From Callaeas wilsoni (taxonomy: Eukaryota > Chordata > Aves > Passeriformes > Callaeidae), in NCBI GenBank assembly GCA_013398955.1, contig VWPU01017452.1:1-64000 (forward strand): a stretch of 64,000 nucleotides of DNA, in the 5' to 3' direction. Position numbers and translations under genes: made by a program. Below, in pieces: positions 51,777 through 62,141 of this stretch. Under the pieces are notes generated by a model. The model was given only the letters and a program-made list of their open reading frames with translations. It was not told the origin of the DNA and did not search any database. Positions within the stretch are counted from its first letter, which is position 1. Each line of letters opens with the position of its first letter.

Positions 51777-53758
51777 GTAAGAGGTATTTTGGGAATAAAA
51801 ATGCAAAACTGTAGAGATTGTTTTGAAAAAAAGACTGTGAGTAAAACAGTGGGTATGATGACCTGCAACAAGGAGGAACATCCACAGGATTCGAGAGTAA
51901 CTAGGTCTGGAAGAAGAATGTAACAATGGCCATTAAGAGTGGTAGAACAAAACAAGCTGGAGTAGTTGTAACAGGACTCAAAAAGCCAGAAGGAACTGTG
52001 CCTGTTCACATTCCCTGAAGTCCACATCAGATCCAAGATACCCTCGCCACCAGCAAGTACAGCAGGTGTGATGGCTACGGCTGCCCCTTGGCTGCAGTGG
52101 TACAGGTCCAGGAAGGCAATGCTTCTCGTGTCTCACTTTGATACCATGTGATTTTTAGGGACAGAAAGGACAGAGGAGCCAATGCTTTAGAATGCTTTTT
52201 AAAACTTCAGAAAATTTCATATAAAGCACTCACTGGAAGAATGATTGGTGAGATTATGAGCATGCAGAAGTAAAGGAATATCAATATTAAGAGTATTTTC
52301 AATTTAGGTCATTCAAGCATAGTTATTGAATAACCCTACATTTACTTTCACCTCATTCTCCTTCAGTATAAAGAAAAAGCTTAATTTGGGCATATTACTC
52401 CAGTTGTCAAGTAATAGAAAGGATATGATGAGATCTCTCTTTCATGTGTTGCAGGAGTTTGAGGGTGCCACTGAATAGAGCTAGTGGAAGGGCTAGTGGA
52501 CTAGGACTAGTGGAAGACTAAAGACAGCCTAGCTCTGAAAGTAGTGCTGTGTCAGTATTTATATTTCCAAGATGTCCTGTCACTGCTGCAGCATCTTTGC
52601 TATTTCAGACAAGTTATAAACCAAAGTTTTCATAGGCAGACACTAATTGTACATTTGTATTTTATGGGTGGCATTTTAAGACCATATTGAATAATCTGCA
52701 AAGTGCTGAGCATTCACAGCTGTAAGTGAGGTCAGTGATCCAATCCTCTGAATCTATTAAATGATAGAAAATGATAATTATGCTGAAAAAGCTAGCCATA
52801 TAGTTTTAAATTAGATACCTAAAATGACTCTACATTTAATAACAAGATTCCCATTCCTCAGTTGGACATCTTAGAGTCTGATTGATAATATTTTTCAATG
52901 AGGAAGCCAGAAATGAAGCCTGGACACTTACATCCTTTAAGCTATTTTGAAATAATCGGCATATAGGTTGCTTACCTCATGGCACAGAAATTTTTGCTCT
53001 GAATATTTCAAAAGTTAAGCTTGCAATAACAACAACAACAAAAAAAAATAATCATGGGCAGTGATGCCCAAAATGAAGTATGAAGGACTTTCATCTCTAA
53101 AGCCAAAACTTGTCTGATTATATGGAATAGGTTTCTCAGCTGCCTTAAGTTACACTAAAGATGGGTAAAGCCACAGTTATTACTCTGCTGATTATCAGTA
53201 TTTTAAATAAGCAGTTGCTGCAGTTGCCGCAATGAATGTGAACGTGCAGCTATAGGTAGAGAAGTGTTAGCCTTATCTGTCTAGTAAAACAAGGTTCCTT
53301 TTTTTTTTTACAAAATGCTTTAAAAATTTTTGATTCTCTAGGCTAAAGTCTCAGAAATGCTGAACAGTGTCTGTTATAGAATAGCATGTAATTCCAGCCT
53401 ACAATTCACTTTGTGTCCTTAAAATGAAATACATGCCCTGGAAGAATTTTCTCTCATTTCTAGAAATTGCATGATAATTTATTTTTGAAACACATAGACT
53501 AACTGAAAACCACCAAGTCACCACGTGTTTTTTGCAGACAAGCAACGCACTGGAAATGTGGCAGAGCTGTACCAGAATGGAGCACTTTGCTGCATCTAAA
53601 TGTATTGGCACATCATGAAGTATTCTGCCAACTAATTCTGCCTGCAAGCAGGATTTCTTTGTTGGCTACCTACAAATGTCTTCTTTTCTTCAATTAGGTT
53701 TTCTGTTTCTTTGTTAGAAAAAGACAACAAAGTTTTTATATCATATACGTCAATCTGA
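51777..53758. other. Unique DNA between the paired repeats
   Basis: Holds the GC-richer stretch to about 52,150, a short AAC-rich run at 53,027-53,049 and unique AT-rich DNA. The frame at 53399-53647 (-, 82 codons) shows no domain. Confidence 0.45.
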
Positions 53759-53868
53759 AATATCTAGTCAACATATAAGCCTTTGAAATATTGATAACTA
53801 TACACAGAGATTTCTTTTTCCATATCAGAAGTTAAGTTTCCATATCCTGAAACCTACAGATGCTTTAG
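53759..53868 (+). repeat. Diverged dispersed repeat, copy 2
   Basis: Begins AATATCTAGTCAACATATAAG and then CCTTTGAAATATTGATAA, GAGATTTC, CATATCAGAAGTTAAGTTTCC, ACAGATGCTTTAG. It shares 11 consecutive bases (TATCTAGTCAA) and several further blocks with copy 1, in the same orientation, 2.25 kb away. Confidence 0.6.
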
Positions 53869-55020
53869 TTTTGTAAAGTCAAAACATATTACTATCAGAA
53901 TGAGTTCCTTTATACTTTTGACTAATGGCTGAGCTGCATACCCGCAATAAAGATAACACTAGAGAAAACACTGGCAGGCATTCCCATGTGCAGTGCTCGC
54001 AGTGCCGAAACTGCCCATCTGACCAGTACATCAACATAACTATAAGAAATTAAACCAGGCCTAGTACAATATCGCCTTTATAAGACATCCACTAAAAAAA
54101 AAAAAAAAAAAAAAANAAAGAGATAATAGCCATCTGTCTTCAATAGTTTCAGTAGATTGGGTGTTCAATACCTGAATCAAATGCCTGCATAAAGCTCTAT
54201 ACAGGCCAGCCCTACCTGATCACACTAGAAATAATCATCAGTATGGCTGAATAACCACGGTTTTTCAGTGATAACTTCATTATGGATTTCAGTGGGGCAC
54301 AGTAATTTTCATATAGTGATTTGTCTGTAAATACTCAAGGTAGGGCTTTTCAACAAATTGGCTGATTTACAGAAAGCTCTTTCAAGCTTTAAGGATTAAA
54401 CTTGCTGCAGCTCTTCAATAATCAAAGGTACAATTCTTCGTTATTTTTCTTCCCCTTGAACTTTGGAAATAGTAGACCATAGCCCAGCAGAGACATTTTC
54501 TCTGCAAAGTACTTAAGTGTGTTTCTGAAATTCAATAGTCATTTTCTTGGACTCATTATGCTATTGCCTGTAGTTAAATATCCAGGCATAGCTGTAGGAA
54601 AAAGAAAGTCTCCCACAGTGGAGAAAAAAAACCCTATGAAGCCTTAATACAGTTGCTTCCAGAGATGATAGAAACATAAACACAGTGTAGAAGAAAGTAT
54701 GGTTATATTCTGATATATTTACAACCCCACTTACAAGAGGAGAGGAAATTATACCCTAGGGACCATAATACATTGCTATAGCTTTGCTCATACATTTATT
54801 TTGAACCAAGATTCAGTTTCTTCTCTTGGTGCTTCTGACTCCAAATGCATGAACCCTCCAAGATATATTTAAAGTTTCTTCCATTTCAATCAGATTCATT
54901 TTAATGGATTTTAATGGCCTGCTGGGGAAAGAATGGGCACAAATGTGTTGGCTATCTGAACCAAAACTGAAAAGAAGTTTGGTATAGGCTTATTATTATA
55001 CTGCAAATAAAATAGTATTA
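53869..55020. other. Unique DNA with a poly(A) run
   Basis: An A run lies at 54094-54119 with an ambiguous base at 54116. No matching flanking duplication that would mark a retroposon was found. No gene was recognised. Confidence 0.5.
54094..54119 (+). repeat. Poly(A) tract containing an ambiguous base
   Basis: Twenty-six bases of A with an N at 54116. The length is probably uncertain in the assembly. Confidence 0.9.
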
Positions 55021-55068
55021 AAAAACAAAACAAAACAAAACAAACAAACAAATAAACAAACAAACAAA
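55021..55068 (+). repeat. (AAAC)n / (AAAAC)n microsatellite
   Basis: AAAAC units followed by AAAC units, with one AAAT. It ends one base pair before the CCTAATTAC that holds the target duplication of the following LTR. Confidence 0.9.
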
Positions 55069-55072
55069 CCTA

Positions 55073-55077
55073 ATTAC
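55073..55077 (+). repeat. 5-bp target-site duplication (left)
   Basis: ATTAC, identical to 56158-56162, immediately precedes the TG of the LTR. Confidence 0.7.
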
Positions 55078-55310
55078 TGAATTAGGTTTGCATGGCCAGG
55101 TTTTTGTAGCATGGTGACTGCAGGGATAACTTCTGTAAGAAGCTGCCAGAAGCTTCCTCTGTGTCCAGCAGAACCAATGCCAGCTAGCTCCATGATGAAT
55201 GTAGTACTGGCCAGGGCCGGGCCAATTAGAAATGGTGGTAATGCCTTTGTGATAACAAATTGAAGAAGAAAAAGTTATTGCACAGTTGTAATTGTGGCCA
55301 GAGAAGAGCA

Positions 55311-55362
55311 AATGAGAATATGTGAGAGGAACAGAACANAATGAGAATATGTGAGAGGAACA
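55311..55362 (+). repeat. 29-bp-period tandem duplication inside the LTR, with N
   Basis: The 23 bases starting AATGAGAATATGTGAGAGG occur at 55311-55333 and again, identically, at 55340-55362, separated by six bases that include the ambiguous base at 55339. It may be a real short duplication or an assembly artefact at a low-quality join. Confidence 0.85.
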
Positions 55363-55964
55363 ACCCTGCAGCTCCAAGCTCAGTGGAGAAAGAGGGGCAG
55401 GAGGTGCTCCAGGTGCTGGAGCTGAGATGCCCCTGCAGCCTGTCTTACAGCCCATGGTGAAGCAGCTGTGCCCCTGCAGCCCACGGAGGTCCACGGGGAT
55501 GCAGAGATCCACCTGCAGCCCATGGAGGAGACCCACACCGGAACAGGTGGATGCCTGAGAAGAGGCTGTGAACCCATGGGCAGCCTGTGCTGGGGCAGGC
55601 TCCCAACAGGGGCCTGCAGACCTGGGGAGAGAGGAGCCCATGCTGGAGCAGGTTTCCTGGAAGGATTGCAACCCATGGAAGAGAGACCCATGTTGGAGTG
55701 TTTTGTGGATAACTGTTTCCCATGGGATGGACTCCCATTGGAAAGCTCATGGAGAACTATCTCTTGTAGGAGAGAAGCAACACTGGGGAAGGGGAAGGAC
55801 TCCTCTGAGCAGTGTGAAAACCTTTTGATGAACTGACCATAACGCCCATTCCTCGCCTCCCTGCAGCACTGGGCAGGGAAGGGGGTGGGCAGGAGGGAGG
55901 GGTGGGGGAAGGTGTTTTTAAGGTCTGTTTTTACTTCTCATTATCCTGCTCTGATTTTTTTAGT

Positions 55965-55970
55965 AATAAA
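55965..55970 (+). terminator. LTR poly(A) signal AATAAA
   Basis: AATAAA within TTAGTAATAAATTCAAC of the solo LTR, about 190 bases before the LTR end. Its position fits the R region. Confidence 0.6.
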
Positions 55971-56157
55971 TTCAACTAATATCTCTAATTTCAGCCTGTT
56001 TTGCCCATGACAGTATTTGGTGAGTGATCTCCCTCTGCCCTTATTTCAACCCATGAACCCTATATTATTATATTTTCTCTCCCCATCCAGTTGCAGAGGG
56101 GAGAGACAGAGAAGTTGTGGCGGATGCCTGGCATCCAGCCAGGGTCAACTCATTACA

Positions 56158-56162
56158 ATTAC
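56158..56162 (+). repeat. 5-bp target-site duplication (right)
   Basis: ATTAC, identical to 55073-55077, directly follows the terminal CA of the LTR. Confidence 0.7.
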
Positions 56163-59100
56163 TTTTTTCATTTATTATTATTATCAGAGAAATAAGTTAT
56201 AGTATTTTAAAAACACTCAGTCATTCGGTGAATGAAGTTTTTGCTACTACAAAAAGTAAATATATCACTATTTACTCCTTCCTTACTGCAGGAAGGATCC
56301 CAGCAGTATATTTTCTAGTATTTTATCCTAACTAGTTTTAAAAATCTTGTGATAAATGGCTGAAGCTCCAATGGAGAGGGTAATAATATTTTATGGCTGA
56401 ACTATATCTCATTGTCTGCATAAAAAATAATAAAAATCCCTTTTTCTCTGTTTTGAATGTCATCATCTTATTTCTCATTATGGATTTAGTCCATCTTGGT
56501 GTTTTCATCTAGTATTTATCATCCTATGTGAAAATATAGGCTATTCTTATATCTTATTCTGGTCATTGTTTATCCAACTTCAGAAAATTAGATTAAGATT
56601 TTCAAATACTGCAGGAAGTTTATCCACAGAAGTGCTATTAGAAATCCTCTCAAATCCTTTTTTAAAATCCATTGTATTGCTTTGAGAATTTCAGTCTTGA
56701 TTATGAATTTCTGTGGCTTCACCAGCTTTCCTATACTTCTCTGGGTTCTTTATATAAAGTCCTAACACATACAATGCTCATGCCGGGATTTTCAGTTCTA
56801 TTTCTATAATTTCTACTATTTCAACTTACTTCCCACTCCAAGCTTCATGATTTCATTTTTATAAACCTGAAGTTTGCGGCTGAATGGTTCACTTGATTGA
56901 TCAAGCCAACCCAGTTACCTCCTTCCCCCATTATGGTTTTCAAATCTGATTAAAATGGGAACCAGGACTTCACATGGTGTCTAAATTACTGCTAAGGTGG
57001 GCTGAGTTGCACTTTATGACAATCTGATGCTAGATGAATCTTTCATCTTTGCTTTTGTTTTTATTACCTTCTAAATAGAATGCAAGAATAAAAGTGCAGC
57101 CCAAATTGTGTGTATTAGTGTAAAATGCATATATTTTTCTGAAGTCATCAGTCATCTGTTTAATGATTAAAGACACATTTAACAAATCACAAGGAAAAAG
57201 CATATTAGACTACATTCTTGACTTCCTGATTAAGCAAGTTAAAAATGCTGTGCCAGTTGCTTGGTTGAGCCTTGTGAAAACTCAACAAGCTACCATACAA
57301 CATCCAGAATGATACAAAGGTATAAACTATGCAGTTTTAGAAAGTTCTATTCTATAATCCTGTTTTACCCTTTGAAAGTAAAAGGATAAAAGCAGAATTA
57401 AGAGAAAAAATATTATGTCTGTATAATGGAGAATATACATGTAACACCAGGTATTTTCAAGCGGTTCTAGTGTAGTAGAATATAATCAGCAATAACACAT
57501 ATCAAGATGCAATAGCCTTTTTAAGACTAAAGGGAAAATAGTTTCTAATTGTGTTTATATGATGTACAAGATACCATGAATGGGGCTCATAGGAAGAAAG
57601 CACTGTCCTAACATTTTCCAAAATAGTCCACAATGAGTTTTTAATACTAGATGTGGTAGAAGCAGGTGGGAGGAACAATCTTGGCTTCATTACCTGCTGA
57701 TGGTAAAACAAGTCCAGAGGATGGAGACGCTGCTAAGTTTTTACAAAGCTGAGTCACTTCATCCCCTGCCAGAGTAGGTAGCGAAGGGAAAGTGTCATCA
57801 GCAATGATACTGTCTCAGAATTACAGTAAAAGAGGAACATTTGTAATTTTCATCATAGCTCATGGAAAGACTCAGTACTGAAAGACGTTAAGGAGTCTCT
57901 GGTAAGTACTAAAAGAACCTTCTCTCACGTTGTGCCTGTAACAAAAAATATCTACACTTTTCAGGTTTGTCTCGTTCTAAGGGAAGTACGGTGGACTGTA
58001 CAGAAGTTGAAATAATATATATTTTCCTGACAAAAACATGGAAATCACATATTGAATGTAATTTCTCAATAATAAGTGCCCTAAGTTAAATCTTGTTATG
58101 TTGAAAAGCATAATAAGCTCCTCTCAGCTCCTTCTAATAAATAAATTCCCAAATCTCACTCCAATTTCTACTGCATCAGAAGCATTGTGAGAAGTTGATT
58201 TTGATAACCCCGCTGATAAAGCAACAGTTGGTCATAAAGAACCTGTATCAGTAAGTTAGATTAACACTGACGTACCGGAAATATATCTGTAGTTCAGAAA
58301 AACTCTATTTCTCTTTCAAAAACTTACAAATATATGAAACCTGCAGGGGTAGAGGGAGAACTAAACACAGAGATTTCTATTTTTTGTTCTTAGACAAAGT
58401 AAATGATAAGATCATACAATCAATAATTCTTACCTACTTGATCAGGATCCAGTGGATATGCATTACAATTTAAAGAAGGCAGAGAAGGAGCATACTTACA
58501 AAGATCACCACTACAGCATTAAACACTTAAACACAAGAGCATAAGGGTGAGTGAGGAAAATCCGCTAGAAAGTGTTCTGAATGAGTGATGATAGAGAGGT
58601 CATAAAGACTGCAAGAATATCAAGCATAAAGATTGACCCTTCATGCCCAAAGTGTTGGCAGTTGATTAAAAGGTTTCCAGGAGTATAGTCTGTTAAGTAT
58701 TAGTGAATTATGAACAATTATAGCTAATAAATGTCCAATTTAAGAAAGCCAGAATGTGTGAGACGTGCAAAATATTTTCTGAAATATATTGTATCCCTGA
58801 AAGAAAACCAACTGCATCTTCAGCACTATGATATTTAATTTACAAGTGTTTTAGGATATCTCAAGACTTCCTTGAAATGAAAATGCTCCACACTGACTTC
58901 AGGGAGCTAGAGACAGACCAGTTACTAGCCACGCAGCCCTCTTCACCTGGAAGAAGCTATCGTCTGGCAGGTGTACAGAACAGTTCCTTTTATCCTAAAA
59001 AAGCTGAAGGAAAATTAAAAGAAAGTCATCACTCCACTACCACCAGGCAGGTGTAGGAACCTGGTAGCAGTGATACAAGATTGTCTGAAGAGGCAATGCA

Positions 59101-59329
59101 CTTGCCAAATTTTGCAGACTAGTTCTGTGGTTAGTATGTCCTGCAACTTGTCCTCTAGGATGAGAAGGATGGAGGGAAAAATAGCCTTAAGTACCCTTTC
59201 TCTCCATAAACAGCAAATTATTAGGAAGCAGAGAAGACCAGACTTCCAAGGAGGCTTTCCTTTCACATCAGAAGCAATGCTGCAGCCAGCCCCTCTGTAA
59301 TCAGTAGGGGGCTATGGACAACCCAGCCA
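56163..59329. other. Unique AT-rich DNA, nothing recognised
   Basis: About 3.2 kb. Frames at 57502-57711 (-) and 59015-59300 (both strands) have no family resemblance. The boundary with the following CR1 is approximate. Confidence 0.5.
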
Positions 59330-59499
59330 GTTAACAAATCTGCAGATACTTATCATTGCCCAGTGACCAGCAAGGACCTCCACAGCTCTCAGGTTTCTAC
59401 CTGAAACATTCAGCTTGGAGGGGGATGGGGATAAGACCAGGCTCACTAAAGATGAGCCTAGGGGCGAGATGCCAGGGTTAAGAGTAAAATCAGGAGCCC

Positions 59500-59965
59500 A
59501 GCTGAAGTGCATCTACACCAAGGCATGCAGTATGGGTAACAAACAGGAGGAGCTGGAGCCCACTGTGCAGCAGGAAAGCAATGACAGAAATGTGGTGGGA
59601 TGATCAGAGCACTGCACTGGATGGCTACAAGTTCCAAGTTCTTCGGAAGGGACAGGCAAGGAGGGAGAGATGGTGGGGTGGCTCTGTACGTTAGGAAGTG
59701 GTTTGCCTGTACAGAGCTCAAGCGTAGTGATGAGAAGGTTGACTGCCTATGGGTGACAATCAGGGTGAAGGCCAAAAAGGCAGGTATCTTGGTGGGAGTC
59801 TGTTATACACCACTCAGCCAGGTTGAGGAGGTGGATAAACTGTTCTGTGATCAAATGGCTAATGTTTCATGATTGTCACCCCTTGTTTAACCAGATAAAT
59901 GTCTGCTGGAAACTCACCACAGCAGAGAAGAGGCAGTCTAGGAGGTTCCTGGAGAGCAACACAAC
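59500..59965 (+). pseudogene. CR1 ORF2 remnant: endonuclease domain
   Basis: An APE-type endonuclease nicks target DNA to prime reverse transcription in CR1. Motifs seen across two frames are MGNKQEELE (59,530 or so), RDRQGGRDGGVALYVRKW and LWVTIRVKAKKAGILVGVCYTPL (frame 59600-59872), then CWKLTTAEKRQSRRFLE in the frame beginning 59823. The catalytic GDFN-like box that should precede CWKL is worn to an LFNQ. After RRFLE the rest of the endonuclease is missing. Stop codons and a frame change at about 59,870 make it non-functional. Confidence 0.85.
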
Positions 59966-60581
59966 CTCTACCCTGAACTTCCCGAGTAGAGACTTTAGCC
60001 TATTCAGAATACAAGCTGAGAGAGAGCTTTGGAAATCAGCCCCTAAAAACAAAGCAGGCCAAGAAGGCAGGACATACCTTAAAAAAGAAATCTTGACTTT
60101 TCAGGGGCAAGCTATTCCTATGGGCCAACAGACAGCAGGGAAGAAGACTGGTGTGGCTGAGCAGCAAGCTTTCACAGGAACTCAGGGAAAAAGAGAAGGT
60201 ATATCACCTCTGGAAAAGGGGCAGGTAACTCAGGAAGTGTATAAGGATGTTATTAGTTCTTGTAGAAATAAAACCAGAAAGGCAAAAATTTCACTGAAAC
60301 TTAATCTGGTCATTATCAGTTACACCATTTTTTAAAAATATATTCATAACAAAAGGAGGGCCAAGGTAAAACTCCATTCTTTATTGGACAAAGAGGGAAA
60401 TACAGTCACCAAAGATGAGGGCAAGGCTGAGATACTTATTGCCTTCTTTGCCTCATTCTTCAACAGTAAGACTAGTTTTGCTCAAAGCAACTGGCCTCCT
60501 AACCTGGTAGGCAGGGACAGGGAGCCGAACAGACCCCCTGCAATCCATGAGGAAGTAATTAGTTCCTGCTGTGCCACTTAG
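59966..60581 (+). pseudogene. CR1 ORF2 remnant: linker before reverse transcriptase
   Basis: Phrases typical of the CR1 linker are RTYLKKEIL, GQVTQEVYKDVISSCRNKTRKAKISLKLNL (frame ending 60335), and, after a frame change, DKEGNTVTKDEGKAEILIAFFASFFNSKTS (frame 60384-60581). A segment of the endonuclease C-terminus is absent between RRFLE and this part, so about 200 codons of the family have been deleted at about 59,965-60,020. Confidence 0.8.
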
Positions 60582-61165
60582 ATGCTCACAAATCTATGGG
60601 GATAGATGGGCTTCATCCTAGGGTAATGAGGGAGCTGGTGGAAGAGCTCACTCAGCCGCTCTTCATCATTTATCATCAGTCCTGATTAACTGGAGGGGTC
60701 CCAGATGAGTGGAAGTTGTCCAGCATCCAGCGTGGACAAGACAACCCAGCCCAACAAGAAAGGCCAGAAGGAAGATCCAGAGAACTACAGGCCTGACAGC
60801 AAGATCAGCCTGACCTTGATGCCTGACAAGATTATGGAGCAGATTGTCTTGAGTGCTATCACACAGCACATACAGGACACCCAGGGGATCAGACCTACCC
60901 AGCAGGTGTTTAGGAAAGGCAGGTTGTCTCTGGCCAACCTGATCTCCTTCTTTGACTGGGTAACTGGCTCAGTGGATGAGGGAAATGCTGTGGATGTGTC
61001 TACCTGAACTTCATTAAAGCCTTCAATACCATATCTCATGGCATTCTCCTGGAAAAACTGGCAGCCCATGGCTTGGACAGGTGCACCGTTTGCTGGGTGG
61101 TTAACAACTGGCTGGACAGCCAGGCCCAGAGAGCGGTGGTGAATGGCGCTGCATCCAGTTGTCAT
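60582..61165 (+). pseudogene. CR1 ORF2 remnant: reverse-transcriptase fingers and palm
   Basis: In several frames the RT blocks are present in order: the KSMG-DG-HPRV block near 60,590, KKGQKEDPENYRP and IMEQIVLSAI (60,735-60,860), FRKGRLSLANLISFFDWVT (60,908-60,965), then NFIKAFNTISHGILLEKLAAHGLD (about 61,006-61,080), and NNWLDSQAQRAVVNG (61,105-61,150). The first catalytic aspartate box is worn (the family's LDFSKAFDTV reads LNFIKAFNTI). The YADD box that should follow is deleted. Confidence 0.85.
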
Positions 61166-61174
61166 CGAGTCATG

Positions 61175-61240
61175 GTCTGGTTGAGTATCTGGTCTTGTTG
61201 AGTATCTTTATTTATGGTCTTGTTGAGTATCTTTATTTAT
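61175..61240 (+). repeat. 25-bp tandem repeat at the RT deletion junction
   Basis: GGTCTTGTTGAGTATCTTTATTTAT type units occur at 61191-61215 and 61216-61240 identically, preceded by a third partial copy (GTCTGGTTGAGTATCT, 61175-61190). The tandem lies exactly where the RT YADD region is missing, suggesting slippage during reverse transcription or repair at the deletion join. Confidence 0.9.
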
Positions 61241-61243
61241 GGT

Positions 61244-61822
61244 CAGGATGAGGGGATCAGTAAATTCAGGGACGGCACCCAATTGGGTGGGAGTGTTCAT
61301 CTCCTGGAGGATTGAGAGATCCTGCAGAGAGACCTGGACAGGCTGGATGGAGGTGCCAAGACCAATGGTACGAGCTTCAACAAGGCCAAGTGCCAGTGCA
61401 CTTCGGTCACAACAACCCCAGGCAGTGCTACAGGCTGGGAGCAGAGTGGCTGGAAAGCTGCTCAGTGGAAAACGACCCGGGGGTGCTGGTTGACAGTCAG
61501 CTGAACACAGCCACCAGCTGTGCCCAGGTGGCCAAGAAGGCAAATGACATCCTGGCCTGTATCAGCAACAGTGTGGCCAGCAGGACCAGGGCAGTGATTG
61601 CTGTACTCAGCACTGGTGAGGCAACACCTCCAGTGCTGTGTCAAGCTCCAGGCCTCTCATCGCAAAACAGACATTGAGGAGCTGCAGCACATCCAGAAAA
61701 GCATGACAAGGCTGGCAAAGGGTTTGGAGCACAAGTCTTGTGAGGAATGGCTGAGGGAGCTGTTGTTGTTTAGCCTGGAAATAAAAGAGGCTCAGGGGGA
61801 CCTTATTGCTCTCTACAATTAA
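61244..61822 (+). pseudogene. CR1 ORF2 remnant: RT C-terminal region
   Basis: After the deletion the family resumes with [10 protein letters not shown], then [48 protein letters not shown] (frame 61312-61677) and, one frame on, [50 protein letters not shown] (frame 61598-61822). This is the same part of ORF2 as the minus-strand remnant at 46310-46915. It ends with the natural stop of the ORF, followed by the 3' untranslated end. Confidence 0.85.
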
Positions 61823-62141
61823 TGAAAGGAGGTTTTAACCAGGTGGGGCTTAGCCTCTTCTCCCAGATATTCAGCACCAGGATAAGATGACATAGTCTTA
61901 AACTGTGCCAGGAGAACTTCAGGTTGGACATTGGGAGAAATTTCTTCACAGAAAGGGTAATTAGACATTGGAACAGGCTGCTCAGGGAGGTGGTGCAGTC
62001 ACTTTCCCAGGAGATGTTTTAGGAAAGACTGGATGTGGCACTTGGTGCCATGGTCTAGTTGACAAGGTGGTTTTTGGTCACAGGTTGGACTTGATAATCT
62101 TAGAGATCTTTTCCAACCTAATTGATTCTCTGATTCTATGA

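Larger units (their letters stand above)
55078..56157 (+). mobile_element. Complete solo ERV LTR, 1,080 bp
   Basis: The element starts with TG, ends with CA and is flanked on both sides by the identical pentamer ATTAC, so both ends are fixed. It matches a frequent avian LTR type with repeated 'GCAGCCCATGGAGG', 'ACCCATG(C/T)TGGAG' and 'GGAGCAGG' phrases in the middle (55,380-55,760), an AATAAA signal at 55,965-55,970 and a 3' end reading CCAGCCAGGGTCAACTCATTACA. A 5-bp duplication suits ERVL-type and some other retroviral families. No internal genes lie next to it, so recombination between the two LTRs of a provirus probably left this solo copy. Five open frames of 86-217 codons are by-products of its GC-rich repeated phrases. 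Confidence 0.85.
59330..62141 (+). mobile_element. CR1 LINE, long but internally deleted and frameshifted
   Basis: A CR1 covering part of the 5' region of ORF2, the endonuclease, the linker, the reverse transcriptase and the 3' untranslated end. It terminates ATTGATTCTCTGATTCTATGA with two 8-base CR1 repeats at 62,124-62,141. The order of parts is correct for CR1 on the plus strand: endonuclease 59,500-59,960, linker 60,020-60,580, RT 60,590-61,820, 3' end 61,820-62,141. It has many stop codons and frame changes, and at least two internal deletions. It is long dead. The 5' edge is approximate, because the family's 5' part is poorly conserved. Confidence 0.9.

Noticed and set aside
54094..54119. 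Poly(A) tract as the tail of another retrocopy
   Set aside because: No flanking target duplication could be found, and the A run contains an ambiguous base.
55018..55671. Longest open frame in the window (217 codons, minus strand)
   Set aside because: It lies inside the GC-rich repeated phrases of the solo LTR, contains an ambiguous codon at the N, and overlaps three other long frames. It is a composition by-product.
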